64,000 nt of DNA from Parabacteroides distasonis. GTDB taxonomy: Bacteria > Bacteroidota > Bacteroidia > Bacteroidales > Tannerellaceae. Location of the stretch: positions 62,001 through 126,000 of the forward strand of contig JAFBIR010000010.1 in assembly GCA_021531385.1 (NCBI GenBank), given 5' to 3'. The notes under the pieces were generated by a model, which did not search any database, was not told where the DNA came from, and saw only the letters and a list, made by a program, of their open reading frames with translations. The position numbers and the translations under genes were made by a program. Shown piece after piece: positions 32,751 through 42,424 of the stretch. How positions within the stretch are numbered: position 1 is the first letter of the stretch; every line of letters starts with the position of its first letter.

Positions 32751-33185
32751 ATGAAGATAAAGATTATCAATAAATCACATCATCCGATGCCTGCTTATGC
32801 CACGCCGCAATCGGCAGGTATGGATATTCGTGCGAACCTGACCGCGCCGGTGGAATTGAAGCCATTAGAACGAAAGCTGATCCCGACGGGTCTGTATATT
32901 GCTTTGCCAGAGGGCTATGAGGCGCAGTTGCGTCCACGCAGTGGCTTGGCTCTCAAACATGGGCTGACCTTGTTGAACGCACCGGGTACCATCGATGCGG
33001 ATTATCGCGGAGAGATTGGGGTGATCTTGGTGAACCTCTCCGCGGAACCTTTCACGATTGCGGATGGCGAGCGAATCTGCCAGATGGTGATTACGACCCA
33101 TGCGCATGTGGAGTGGGAGGCCGTGGAGACGTTAGACGAGACCGAACGGGGCGCCGGAGGCTTTGGACATACCGGTAAAGCATAG
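32751..33185 (+). CDS. dut: deoxyuridine 5'-triphosphate nucleotidohydrolase
   Basis: A 144-aa dUTPase with the five trimeric-dUTPase motifs: [47 protein letters not shown] and a C-terminal [12 protein letters not shown]. It hydrolyses dUTP to dUMP and pyrophosphate. It lies between ispG and the envelope-protein set. Confidence 0.97.
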   Translation: MKIKIINKSHHPMPAYATPQSAGMDIRANLTAPVELKPLERKLIPTGLYIALPEGYEAQLRPRSGLALKHGLTLLNAPGTIDADYRGEIGVILVNLSAEPFTIADGERICQMVITTHAHVEWEAVETLDETERGAGGFGHTGKA

Positions 33186-33249
33186 GTTAAACGGAAGGAA
33201 AACGTAGGTTTGATGAGCGAAAAACGTAGGTTAAACAGAAAGATCTGGA
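33184..33249. repeat. 22-bp-period repeat overlapping the start of the TPR gene
   Basis: AGGTT begins at 33184, 33206 and 33228, exactly 22 bp apart; the first two units end GAAAACGT or AAAAACGT. The array runs from the dut stop across the ATG at 33213, so the first dozen codons of the TPR protein are made from repeat DNA. Confidence 0.65.
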
Positions 33250-34943
33250 TCGGGCTTTGGCTCTGTAGCTGGGTGTGGACGCTATCGGCAGCTTCTTGGG
33301 GGGCTGACTCCGCACGGCAACAGCGCAAGTTCGATTACTTTTTTTATGAGGGGTTGAAGCTGAAAGAGGCAGGTCAATACGATGCCGCTTTTGATGCGTT
33401 CGGCCATTGCTTAGCGATTGATTCCACCGATGCGGCGGTGCGTTATGAGTTGTGCATGTTTTATATGCAACTGAATAAGCCGGAGAAGGCAATCGAGGTG
33501 CTGAAGCCAGCGGTGGATCATCGGCCAGATCAGTTTGAGTATCGCATGGCGTTCGCCAGCATCTCCCGGAGTTTAGGCATGTTTGGAGAGGCAGCGGAGG
33601 CCTATCGTGCGTTGGTGAAGGATTTCCCGCAGAAAAAGGAGCTAAACTATTACCTGGCCGATGCGTTGACACAGGCGGGTGAGATTGGTGAGGCGATTGA
33701 TGCCTTGAATGCGTTGGAGGAGCGTATCGGGATGAATGAGGCGCTCTCGATGCAGAAATATCGGCTGTATAGTCAGTTAGAACAGCCGGCTGAGGCATTC
33801 AAAGAGATTGAGAAGCTGGCGGCCAAGTTCCCGATGGAGGCTCGTTACCAGCTGATCATGGGCGATTTGCATTTAGAGAAGAGTGAGATGGAGTCGGCTT
33901 TGGCTTGTTACCAAAAGGCTTATGAGATCGATCCGACGAATCCCTACTACATAGTCTCGATGGCCAACTATTATGAAGCTAATGGCGATAAAGAGGCGGC
34001 AGAGAAAGAGATCAAGGCGGCGTTGGTGAATGAGAAGTTGGACGTAGATACCAAGGTGAGCATCCTCTCTCGTTATATCCTGCGTCTGCAGCAATCCAAG
34101 CAGGGCGTAGAGAATGCCAACCATCTGTTTGAGACCCTTTTGGAGCAACATCCGGAAGATACGGAGCTCAAGTTGATGTATGGCGGATTGTTATTGGCGC
34201 AAGAGAAAGAAGAGGAGGCACGTTTCCAATTCCAATTGGTGACGGAGATGGATCCCAGTCAAGCCGAGGCCTGGAAGCGTTTGCTCAATATGGCGCTGAA
34301 AGCGGATGATTATGAGGAGGTGGTGCGTATCTGTACTGCTTGCATGGAGCTGTTCCCTGAGGCACCGGAATACTATTTCTATTTGGGCATTGCCTATTTC
34401 CAGCAGGAGAACTACCAGGCTTCGCTCAATACCTATTATGCGGGTCTGAATGTCATCCCGAAGGAGAATCCCCGACTCAAATCAGACTTCTACGGACAGA
34501 TTGGCGATATTTATCACCAATTGAATAAGATGGAGCAGGCTTATAGAGCCTATGAAGAGGCGTTGAAATACAACGAGCAGAATGTGGTGGTACTCAATAA
34601 TTACAGCTATTTCCTCTCGTTGGAGAAGAAAGATCTGAAGCGGGCGGAGCGTATGAGTGCGCAATGCATCCGTTTGGAGCCGGACAATGCCACCTATCTG
34701 GATACCTATGCGTGGGTCTTCTTTGTGCAGGGCAATTACACCTTGGCGAAAATCTATATTGAGAATGCCCTTTCCAAAGACACGACGAATAGTTTTGAGC
34801 TGGTGGAACATTATGGTGACATCCTCTTCATGAATGGCGAGGCGGAGAAGGCCGTGGAGCAATGGAAGAGGGCCAAGGAGATGGGCAAGGAGAGTAAGGT
34901 CTTGGACCAGAAGATTGCGGAACAAAAATACATCGAAGAATGA
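33213..34943 (+). CDS. exported tetratricopeptide-repeat protein
   Basis: A 576-aa protein. I chose ATG 33213 over a TTG one codon earlier. It has a hydrophobic signal region (about 10-30, WIGLWLCSWVWTLSAASWG) and then about twelve TPR units across most of its length, for example DAAFDAFGHCLAIDSTDAAVRYEL and ESALACYQKAYEIDPTNPYYIV. TPR proteins of this kind act as periplasmic scaffolds. It overlaps the DUF4292 gene by 4 bp (ATGA) and leads an apparent TPR-DUF4292-EnvC operon, pointing to envelope assembly. Confidence 0.85.
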   Translation: MSEKRRLNRKIWIGLWLCSWVWTLSAASWGADSARQQRKFDYFFYEGLKLKEAGQYDAAFDAFGHCLAIDSTDAAVRYELCMFYMQLNKPEKAIEVLKPAVDHRPDQFEYRMAFASISRSLGMFGEAAEAYRALVKDFPQKKELNYYLADALTQAGEIGEAIDALNALEERIGMNEALSMQKYRLYSQLEQPAEAFKEIEKLAAKFPMEARYQLIMGDLHLEKSEMESALACYQKAYEIDPTNPYYIVSMANYYEANGDKEAAEKEIKAALVNEKLDVDTKVSILSRYILRLQQSKQGVENANHLFETLLEQHPEDTELKLMYGGLLLAQEKEEEARFQFQLVTEMDPSQAEAWKRLLNMALKADDYEEVVRICTACMELFPEAPEYYFYLGIAYFQQENYQASLNTYYAGLNVIPKENPRLKSDFYGQIGDIYHQLNKMEQAYRAYEEALKYNEQNVVVLNNYSYFLSLEKKDLKRAERMSAQCIRLEPDNATYLDTYAWVFFVQGNYTLAKIYIENALSKDTTNSFELVEHYGDILFMNGEAEKAVEQWKRAKEMGKESKVLDQKIAEQKYIEE

Positions 34944-35797
34944 GGCGGATGCAACGACATATCAATACGGTAGGACTGGGGCTCTGTTTGCTCCTGTCAC
35001 TGATCTTGGGCGGCTGTCGATCATCCAAAAAGGTGGGTACGGTAGCCAGCGGAGCGGCAAAGGCGCAACAAGTCTTCTTTCAGGCTATGGAGGAGCAGGC
35101 GTTGCATTACCAGACCTTGACTGCCCGTTTGGGTGTAGCGATCAATCTGTCCAACTTCCAGGTGAACAGTACTCGTGTTGAGCTGAAGATGATCAAAGAC
35201 AGTGCGTTTCAGCTTTCCGTACAACCGCTGTTAGGGATTGAGCTGTTCCGGATAGAGGTGAGCCGAGATAGTATTAAGGTGCTGGATCGCATGAATAAAC
35301 GTTATTTTGCGGAGAACTATGAGACGTTGCGTACGCAGACACCGATTGCCTTCAACTTCTATAATTTGCAGGCGTTGTTCACAAACCGACTCTTCTTTCC
35401 GGGTGAGCAGACGGTGAGCGATTCACATTACAGCCGTTTCCGATTGGACCAATCCGGTTCGACAGCCTTGATTCAAACGAAGGATCCGATGGGCTTGCGT
35501 TATACGTTTGAGGCGGATGGCGAGGAAAAACTATTGGCTACGGAGATTACCGATGCCAAGGGACAATACCGTTTACGTTGGGGCTATGCCGATTTTCGGG
35601 TAGTAGAGAAGCAAACCTTCCCGCAGCTGATGACGGTAGAGGCCTTTAAGGAGGGAAATTCCGAGGGAAACATCCAATGGGGGTTCACCCGTATGCGCTT
35701 GGATGAGCCGGTGAAGATGGATTTTGTGATTCCTGCTAAATACACCCGGATTACGTGGGAACAATTGGTGCGAACCCTCAAAAATTTAAATGCGTAG
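34940..35797 (+). CDS. DUF4292 lipoprotein
   Basis: A 285-aa protein with a lipobox LGGC (C26), then a beta-rich region with LGVAINLSNFQVNSTRVELKMIKDSAFQLSVQPLLGIELFRIEVSRDSIKVLDRMNK, typical of DUF4292, which is related in fold to LolA/LolB. It may bind lipid or lipoprotein in the periplasm. It is translationally coupled to the TPR gene and 6 bp before the EnvC-like gene. Confidence 0.85.
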   Translation: MRRMQRHINTVGLGLCLLLSLILGGCRSSKKVGTVASGAAKAQQVFFQAMEEQALHYQTLTARLGVAINLSNFQVNSTRVELKMIKDSAFQLSVQPLLGIELFRIEVSRDSIKVLDRMNKRYFAENYETLRTQTPIAFNFYNLQALFTNRLFFPGEQTVSDSHYSRFRLDQSGSTALIQTKDPMGLRYTFEADGEEKLLATEITDAKGQYRLRWGYADFRVVEKQTFPQLMTVEAFKEGNSEGNIQWGFTRMRLDEPVKMDFVIPAKYTRITWEQLVRTLKNLNA

Positions 35798-35803
35798 AAT
35801 GCT

Positions 35804-37129
35804 ATGAGATTGCTTTGCTTGATCCTCCTCTGTTGTACGCTCTTTGTAGAGGGCGGGTATGCGCAAAAATCGTCCGCTGTGCGCAAGTTAGAGCAGCAGC
35901 GCAAGGAGGCATTGGCTGAGATTGAGCAGACCAATCAATTGTTGCAGGAAACCTCCAAATCGGCGAAAAGTTCCCTTAACCGACTGAACCTGATCGCTAA
36001 GCAGATACTTTCTCGTAAGCAGGTAATTAGCTTATTGAACAAGGAGCTGGATGAGATAGAGAATGAACTGATGGCGATTCAAGGAGAGATTCGTCGATTG
36101 CGGACACAGTTGGGGGATAAGCAGGCAAACTATGGAAAGTCTATACGAGGCATTTACAAACGGCACAATGCGCAAGATAAATTGCTCTTTGTGCTTTCGG
36201 CGGAGAGCTTCAGTCAGTCCTTACGTCGCATTCGTTACTTGCGGGAGTATGCGGATTGGCAGAAGCGACAGGCGAAGGAGATTATCACTAAGCAACAGGA
36301 GATAGACCTGAAGAAGCAGGAGATGGAGAAAACTCGTGCCGAGAAACGTGCGTTGCTGGGCACACGGCAGGAGGAGAGCAAGAAGTTGCAGAGTGAGGAG
36401 GCGGCACAGAAGGAAGAGGTGCAGCAGCTGAACAAGAAACAGAAGGATCTCAAGGCGGAGTTACGGAAAAAACAGAAACAGGCAGAGGCCTTGAACCGAC
36501 AGATCGAGAAGCAGATCGCGGAGGAGATTGCCCGTGCGGAGGCGGAAGCGCGTGCAGCACGAGAGAAAGCCGAGCGTGCGGCTCGTGAGCAGGCGGCCAA
36601 GAAGAATGCGTCGGCATCTCCCTCTACGGCAAAGGCAAAGGAGCCGATTCGAGAGGAGCGTGTGGCTGCCACGAAGGGTGGCTATGCGATGACCAAAGCG
36701 GAACGGCAGCTATCGGATAATTTTGGAAATAACAGAGGAAAACTGCCCTATCCCGTAACCGGACGTTATACGGTGGTCGCTACTTTTGGCGAGCAGCAGC
36801 ATTCCGAACTGAAATATGTGCGTACCAGCAACAGTGGTATCGATATCCAGACGACACCCGGAGCTGATGCCCGAGCGGTCTTTAATGGAGTGGTGACTCG
36901 TGTCTTTGTGGTGCCTGGCTACAATAATTCGGTGATTGTTCGACATGGTAACTATCTGACAGTTTATAGCAACTTGAGTCAGGTCTATGTCAAGGCTGGT
37001 GATACGGTTTCTACTCGCCAGGCGTTGGGCAAGATCTATTCCGATCCAGAAGAGGGACAAGCAACCATTCTTCACTTCCAGCTCTGGAAAGAGAAGACCA
37101 AGCTGAATCCGCTGCCGTGGTTAAATTGA
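35804..37129 (+). CDS. EnvC-like murein hydrolase activator (degenerate M23 domain)
   Basis: A 441-aa protein with a signal peptide (cleavage near GYA|Q), a long coiled coil (about 25-270, rich in K, E, A and Q) and a C-terminal LytM/M23 domain (about 325-441). Two zinc ligands appear lost. The H-x-G-x-D motif reads NSGID (N343 in place of His), and the later HxH reads ILH (I422 in place of the first His). This is the pattern of EnvC/NlpD-type activators that switch on amidases rather than cutting glycan-linked peptides themselves. Its end overlaps the converging glycerate kinase gene by 9 bp. Confidence 0.85.
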   Translation: MRLLCLILLCCTLFVEGGYAQKSSAVRKLEQQRKEALAEIEQTNQLLQETSKSAKSSLNRLNLIAKQILSRKQVISLLNKELDEIENELMAIQGEIRRLRTQLGDKQANYGKSIRGIYKRHNAQDKLLFVLSAESFSQSLRRIRYLREYADWQKRQAKEIITKQQEIDLKKQEMEKTRAEKRALLGTRQEESKKLQSEEAAQKEEVQQLNKKQKDLKAELRKKQKQAEALNRQIEKQIAEEIARAEAEARAAREKAERAAREQAAKKNASASPSTAKAKEPIREERVAATKGGYAMTKAERQLSDNFGNNRGKLPYPVTGRYTVVATFGEQQHSELKYVRTSNSGIDIQTTPGADARAVFNGVVTRVFVVPGYNNSVIVRHGNYLTVYSNLSQVYVKAGDTVSTRQALGKIYSDPEEGQATILHFQLWKEKTKLNPLPWLN

Positions 37130-38260
37130 GGTGTGAAGCAGGCGCAACACCTGAGTTACCGTTCGTTCTATGTTTTGTTGGGTGAAGGTGGAATCCATCG
37201 CCTTGGCTAATGAGGTGGGATAGGGTAGGATCGGTAAGACCGCTAAAAAGCCGCAGCGGTTGAGCGCTTCGCTCGCTTCGACAGCACCGCCTAAAGCGAC
37301 TACCGGAATACCTTGCTGTTGGGCACGGCGCAAGACACCAAAAGGCGTTTTCCCCATGCAGGTTTGTGCGTCTAATTTGCCTTCTCCCGTGAAGATTAAA
37401 TCGGCCCCTGCGATCTGTGTATCAAACTGAAGCGCATCCAGCACCATCTCGATGCCCGGTCTCAAACGGGCCTGAAGGAAGGCTACTAATCCACCTCCTA
37501 AACCGCCAGCAGCTCCCGCTCCGGGTAGCTGGTCAATGGCTATGCCTTGTGTGGTTTGAATCAATTGGGCGAAATGACGAAGACCCTGGTCTAACGCCTC
37601 CACCATCTCTGCATCCGCTCCTTTCTGTGGGGCAAACACATAGGCGGCACCTTCTCTGCCATAAAAGGGATTGGTGACGTCGCAGGCGACGGTGAACAGA
37701 CACTCCGTTAAAGCGGTGAGTGCTCCGGAGGTATCAATTTGTTCGATCCGTGAGAGTGAGCCTCCACAACCGGGCAACTCCTGTCCTTCCGCATTCAGGA
37801 AGCGGAATCCTAAGGCTTGCAACAATCCCATGCCTCCGTCATTGGTGGCACTGCCTCCAATCGCGATCAGAAACTTTCGGCAACCTCGTTCCAAAGCATC
37901 CCGAATCAACTCGCCTGTGCCATAGGTAGAGGTCAGCCATGGATTGCGTTCTTCGGGCTGAAGTAAAGGAAGGCCACTGGCCGTAGCCATTTCGATAATA
38001 GCCGTTTTCTCTTTGGTAATTAGTCCGTATTGGGCTGTGATTAAGCGTCCTAACGGATCATGTACAACAGTAGCGACTGACTGCCCCCCTAAGGCGGCAG
38101 TCAAGGTCTCTACGGTTCCTTCGCCTCCATCGGCTACGGGTAGTTGCACTACCTCGCAGTCGGGGAAGAGACGATGCACCGCACGCTCGCCACAGGCAGC
38201 CACCTCCGCTGCGGAGATGGAGCCTTTGAACGAATCGGATGCGATGACTATCTTTCTCAT
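37121..38260 (-). CDS. glycerate kinase (GarK/GlxK family)
   Basis: A 379-aa protein with the family start KIVIASDSFKGSISAAEVA and the motifs LPVADGGEGTVETL, IAIGGSATNDGGMGLLQALG and DLIFTGEGKLDAQTCMGKTP. It phosphorylates glycerate to 2-phosphoglycerate. It lies 12 bp downstream of the Tricorn-like gene and probably shares its transcript. Confidence 0.9.
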   Translation of the reverse strand: MRKIVIASDSFKGSISAAEVAACGERAVHRLFPDCEVVQLPVADGGEGTVETLTAALGGQSVATVVHDPLGRLITAQYGLITKEKTAIIEMATASGLPLLQPEERNPWLTSTYGTGELIRDALERGCRKFLIAIGGSATNDGGMGLLQALGFRFLNAEGQELPGCGGSLSRIEQIDTSGALTALTECLFTVACDVTNPFYGREGAAYVFAPQKGADAEMVEALDQGLRHFAQLIQTTQGIAIDQLPGAGAAGGLGGGLVAFLQARLRPGIEMVLDALQFDTQIAGADLIFTGEGKLDAQTCMGKTPFGVLRRAQQQGIPVVALGGAVEASEALNRCGFLAVLPILPYPTSLAKAMDSTFTQQNIERTVTQVLRLLHTSI

Positions 38261-38272
38261 AACAACGTTCTT

Positions 38273-41200
38273 TTACTTGTTACTCCAGTCTCTCGGTGCG
38301 GGTACACCCGGCAACGGTTTACGGTCTTTCAGCTGTTTCATGACCTCCTCGATGGCACGATCCAGTTGTTGATCCTCACCGTTCCACTCTCGGATCGGGT
38401 CGTTGTCGATCAAGATGTCTGGATCCACACCGTGGTTCTCCACGATCCAGTCGCCGGTCTTCACGTCGTAGCTGGTGAAGAAGGGCACACGAATATCCGT
38501 ACCATCCATATAGGGCAGCGGGCCACTGATACCAATGATGCCGCCCCAAGTGCGTGTACCGATCAGCTTGCCTAAGCCCAACGCCTTGAAGCCCCACGGG
38601 AAAAGGTCACCATCCGAGGCGGAATACTTGTTGATCAAGCAGACCTTCGGACCTACCTGTACTGCGTCGGGCACCGTACCGATCAAGCTCGATCCACGAC
38701 GCATCGTCAAGCGATACGGCTCGCGAGAGAGACGCTCCAAGATCATCGGAGAGACATTGCCACCACCGTTCGCGCGGTCGTCGATGATCAAGCCCTCCTT
38801 ATCTAACTGCGGATAGAAGTAGCGAGAGAACTCGTTCAATCCTTCCGGACCCATATCGGGGATGTAGATGTAACCAATCTTACCATTTGATACCTTATCC
38901 ACATGGGCGATGTTTTTCTGGATCCAGTTGTAGTGATAGAGCGCATACTCATCCGCAATCGGACGGATCACCACCTTATGCGCACCCGCCAATTTCGGCT
39001 GGCTGTTGAGTGTCAGCTCGGTCGGTACCTCTGCCTTGCCCACGAGCAATTGATACATATCCTTCACGCTATTGGTCGGTACACCGTCGATCGCCACGAT
39101 GTAGTCTCCTACCTTCGCCTCGATACCCGGTTCAGTCAACGGAGCACGCAACGATTTATCATAGGAGGCACCCGAAAGGATCTTCTCCAAACGGAAGAAG
39201 CCACTCTTGTCACGTGAGATCTCTGCGCCCAACAGACCCATCGAGACCCGTTTCGGACGATCCATCTCACCCGGATTGACGTAAGCATGACCTACACCTA
39301 ACTCGGCGATCAGCTCACCGATCACATAGTTCAAATCCAAGCGCGTCTTGACGTAGGGCAGTAATTGTGCGTATTTCGCTTTCAAGGCTTTCCAATCCTT
39401 GCCGTGCATGTTCTCTAAATAGAAACCATCGCGGAAGGCACGCCATGCCTCGTCATAAATCTGTGCCCACTCCTGCGGATAATCTACAGGCACCTGCATG
39501 TTGGAGAGGTCAACGGCCTTCTTCAAATCGGTCTTGCCCTTCGGCAGGTCGGTCACATAGAGGCTGTTCCCCTTCATGAAGAGCGCCTTTTGGCTACCGG
39601 GATCGATACCCATACGGTCATCAGCAACCTTCTCCTCCTTCTGTTTCTTCAGATCGAAACGCTGCGTGCCGCCCTTTCCGAAATAATACACCGCTTGTCC
39701 ATCGGAGTAGAGGTTGGCGTAGCGACCTCCTGCCAACGGCAGTTTCACGGTGCGATCGCTCAAGCCTTCGAAGTCGATGCGAACGTTCACCGCACCCTTA
39801 GCCTCCTCTTTCTTAGCCGGCTCAGCGGCACCCTCTTTCAGCTGATCATCTTGCTCCAAGAAGGGAGAGGGCGTATCATTCGCCAACAGTGCCAAGTAGA
39901 TACCACCCATATTGGTATAAGCATGGTTCCACTCCGTTTGACTATAGGTCGGGTTAAAATCGCGGTTGGAGGTAAACACCAAGTATTTGCCATCGGTACT
40001 GAAAACAGGAGAGGAGGAGTCATACCATTTGTCAGTTACGGCATGTTCCTTCTTTCCTGCGATGTCATACACATAGACTCTCGTCACCTGGTTCTCAGAG
40101 GTACGAGAATAGGTCAGCCACTTGCTGTCGGGCGAGAAGGTTACGCCACGAGCCTCACCTAAGGGATTCTGGTCGAGCGTCGTTACCTGCTTCGTCGCCA
40201 CATCCAACAGGTTAATGCGGTTCTTACGGTCGGTATAGACAATCTTCTGTGCATCAGGACTCCAAACGAAGCTACGGATGTAGGTGTCGTTGTTCTTTGT
40301 CAGCTGTGTAGCCTCGCCACCTTCAGCTGGCTGCAGGTAAAGTTCCGTCTCGCCGGTTTGGTCGGAGATATAGACGATCGACTTGCCATCAGGTGCCCAC
40401 TGGGCGTTGCGCTCATGGGCGCCCGGTGTACGTGTCAGGTTCTTGATCACACCCTTCTCGGTCGGTACGTTAAACACCTCACCTCGTGCGGTGATGACCA
40501 TCCGCTCGCCCTTGGGCGAAAGGCTAACAGCTGTGATGTAGTCGCTACCCTGTTTCAACTCCGTGCGGGCAAAGATGTTATCGGCTGCCAAGGTCACGTT
40601 CACCTTCTCGGCCTTCTTCTGGGTGGCATCCAGTTTATAGAGGTAGCCACCATTCTCAAACACGATGGTTTTACCGAAGCAGCTGGGGAACTTGCAGTCA
40701 TATTCAGTGAAGTTCGTCACCTTGCTCGTCTGTTTTGTCTTTGTGTTATAGGAGAACAGGTTCATCGTGTGGTCACGGTCGGAGAGGAAGAAGATCTCAT
40801 CGCCGATCCACATCGGGAAGATGTCTTGCGCTTCGTTGTTGGTGATGTTTTCCACCTTCTTGGCAGCGGCATCATACACCCAGATGTCGTCAGCCATACC
40901 ACCTTTGTAGTATTTCCAGGTACGGAATTCACGCATTACCCGATTGTAGGCAAACTGTTTACCATCGGGTGAATAGCTGCAGAAACCACCCTCCGGCAGG
41001 GGAATCGCCTCAGAGAGCCCACCCTCTTTGTTGACCGTGTAGAGACGGCCATCAAAGCCTGTGCTGATACGGTTACGATAGACAATGGATTGGCCATCCG
41101 GCGTCCAAGTCATCACAATATTATTCGGACCCATGCGGTCGCCCAAGTCATCACGGCTATTGGTGGCGGTATAGGTCACACGCAACGGCTCTCCACCGGT

Positions 41201-41488
41201 AGCGGGAATCGTATAAACCTCTGTGTTGCCATCATATTGTCCGGTGAAAGCGATCGTCTGTCCATCCGGAGAGAAGCGGGGAAACATTTCATACCCCATG
41301 AAAGCGGTCAAGCGTTGTGCCTCACCACCCTGGATCGGTACACGATAGAGATCACCCGCATACGAAAAGACAATCTCTTTTTCATTAGTAGCGGGGAAAC
41401 GCAGTAAGCGAGCCTCGCCCGCTGCACTGGCCACTGCAGGCAGGGCCATGGCTGCCAACAGTGAAATTAATACCTTCTTGTTACTCAT
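38273..41488 (-). CDS. Tricorn-like S41 protease with beta-propellers and PDZ domain
   Basis: A 1071-aa exported protein (signal peptide 1-22). Two N-terminal WD40/PD40-type beta-propellers fill about 25-550 (repeats such as FSPDGQTIAFTGQYDGNTEVYTIPATGGEP). A helical C1-like linker, a PDZ domain (about 760-840) and an S41 core follow. Residues KYSASDGDLFPWGFKALGLGKLIGTRTWGGIIG carry the nucleophile Ser and following Asp of Tricorn proteases. It would degrade peptides channelled through the propellers in the periplasm. A promoter box lies at 41527-41520. Confidence 0.9.
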   Translation of the reverse strand: MSNKKVLISLLAAMALPAVASAAGEARLLRFPATNEKEIVFSYAGDLYRVPIQGGEAQRLTAFMGYEMFPRFSPDGQTIAFTGQYDGNTEVYTIPATGGEPLRVTYTATNSRDDLGDRMGPNNIVMTWTPDGQSIVYRNRISTGFDGRLYTVNKEGGLSEAIPLPEGGFCSYSPDGKQFAYNRVMREFRTWKYYKGGMADDIWVYDAAAKKVENITNNEAQDIFPMWIGDEIFFLSDRDHTMNLFSYNTKTKQTSKVTNFTEYDCKFPSCFGKTIVFENGGYLYKLDATQKKAEKVNVTLAADNIFARTELKQGSDYITAVSLSPKGERMVITARGEVFNVPTEKGVIKNLTRTPGAHERNAQWAPDGKSIVYISDQTGETELYLQPAEGGEATQLTKNNDTYIRSFVWSPDAQKIVYTDRKNRINLLDVATKQVTTLDQNPLGEARGVTFSPDSKWLTYSRTSENQVTRVYVYDIAGKKEHAVTDKWYDSSSPVFSTDGKYLVFTSNRDFNPTYSQTEWNHAYTNMGGIYLALLANDTPSPFLEQDDQLKEGAAEPAKKEEAKGAVNVRIDFEGLSDRTVKLPLAGGRYANLYSDGQAVYYFGKGGTQRFDLKKQKEEKVADDRMGIDPGSQKALFMKGNSLYVTDLPKGKTDLKKAVDLSNMQVPVDYPQEWAQIYDEAWRAFRDGFYLENMHGKDWKALKAKYAQLLPYVKTRLDLNYVIGELIAELGVGHAYVNPGEMDRPKRVSMGLLGAEISRDKSGFFRLEKILSGASYDKSLRAPLTEPGIEAKVGDYIVAIDGVPTNSVKDMYQLLVGKAEVPTELTLNSQPKLAGAHKVVIRPIADEYALYHYNWIQKNIAHVDKVSNGKIGYIYIPDMGPEGLNEFSRYFYPQLDKEGLIIDDRANGGGNVSPMILERLSREPYRLTMRRGSSLIGTVPDAVQVGPKVCLINKYSASDGDLFPWGFKALGLGKLIGTRTWGGIIGISGPLPYMDGTDIRVPFFTSYDVKTGDWIVENHGVDPDILIDNDPIREWNGEDQQLDRAIEEVMKQLKDRKPLPGVPAPRDWSNK

Positions 41489-41519
41489 TTGTTTGTTGTT
41501 TTGATAATAAACGTTGTGG

Positions 41520-41527
41520 CAAAGATA
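41520..41527 (-). promoter_or_regulatory. -7 box TATCTTTG for the Tricorn-like gene
   Basis: A perfect TAnnTTTG on the minus strand, 32 bp before the start at 41488. Confidence 0.6.
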
Positions 41528-41611
41528 GTGTAAACTGAAAGCATAATCATTAAGTTTACCCGAATGTTTTTATAAAAGTGTCTATGTGCGCATAGGCATT
41601 TTGCGTAGCAT

Positions 41612-42301
41612 TCAACGTTTACCGCTTGTGTTCACAGAGAAGGGCTCCTCACAAAGGATATGTCCTGCTCCATCTTCAAGGAGGATGGTAAATTCTGCGC
41701 TTCCTGCTTTAAGTTTCTCGGTGGCACGAGCTTGCACCGTATAACTGATGCGCTCTTGATGGTTGATCTGTTGGATACTCTTAGGAGGCGAGAGCAGGAT
41801 GCGTTTGCCGTTCCCTTTGGCTTTGAGTGTGGGGCGTACATCGTAAGCAGGACGGTCACCAACATTCTCGATGATAAAAGAAATTTGGCAATCCTCGCCA
41901 GCATCGATCTGTTTGTTGCCGTTGCGGTCGCGCAGCATGATGTCACTGATGGTCAATTCCGGTCCCTGCTCGTAGTTGACACGAGAGATCCGGCGTTCGT
42001 TGGCTGGGTTACTGGTCACATACTCCGTGCGCTCTTTCGCTTTTTGCTGATTATCATAGGAGGAGGCTGCTGCCGCACCAATGGCCATACCTGCTACACC
42101 CCCTAAGAGGGAACCCCAGAAAGAGCCATGCCGGCTGTCTATCTGGTCACCCAACGCTGCACCAAAGCCACTACCTAACATCAATCCGCTCTGCGTGGCC
42201 ACTTGCGCCCGGGTAGCTGGATGCATGGAGGCGCAACCATTACACAATAGGGCCACTGCACAGGTGGTCGCCATTATCTGGAGATAGTTAATTCGTTTCA
42301 T
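41612..42301 (-). CDS. glycine-zipper lipoprotein with a C-terminal beta domain
   Basis: A 229-aa protein. I use ATG 42301 (MKRINYLQIM); an ATG one codon earlier is equally possible. The lipobox ends LLCNGCASMHP. A glycine-zipper stretch follows (GLMLGSGFGAALGDQI...GSLLGGVAGMAIGAAAA), then a beta-sandwich-like region (about 120-229) with LRDRNGNKQIDAGEDCQISFIIENVGDRPAYDV, like CARDB-type domains. Likely outer-membrane associated; role unknown. Confidence 0.7.
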   Translation of the reverse strand: MKRINYLQIMATTCAVALLCNGCASMHPATRAQVATQSGLMLGSGFGAALGDQIDSRHGSFWGSLLGGVAGMAIGAAAASSYDNQQKAKERTEYVTSNPANERRISRVNYEQGPELTISDIMLRDRNGNKQIDAGEDCQISFIIENVGDRPAYDVRPTLKAKGNGKRILLSPPKSIQQINHQERISYTVQARATEKLKAGSAEFTILLEDGAGHILCEEPFSVNTSGKR

Positions 42302-42331
42302 CATTGCGTCTATTCTTTTTTCTAATATGGG

Positions 42332-42339
42332 CAAAGATA
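42332..42339 (-). promoter_or_regulatory. -7 box TATCTTTG for the lipoprotein gene
   Basis: A perfect TAnnTTTG on the minus strand, 31 bp before the start, divergent from the purT promoter. Confidence 0.6.
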
Positions 42340-42381
42340 GAAACTCTAAATGATTTCAAGAGGCGAATCAGAAAGAAATAC

Positions 42382-42389
42382 TACCTTTG
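42382..42389 (+). promoter_or_regulatory. -7 box TACCTTTG for purT
   Basis: A perfect TAnnTTTG 36 bp before the ATG at 42425. Confidence 0.6.
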
Positions 42390-42424
42390 CCGCTAAATAG
42401 AATGGAATAACATAGTAAAGCTAT

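Noticed and set aside
35804-37129. active M23 endopeptidase
   Set aside because: Two expected zinc-binding histidines are replaced (N343, I422), so a catalytic role was set aside in favour of an EnvC-type activator.
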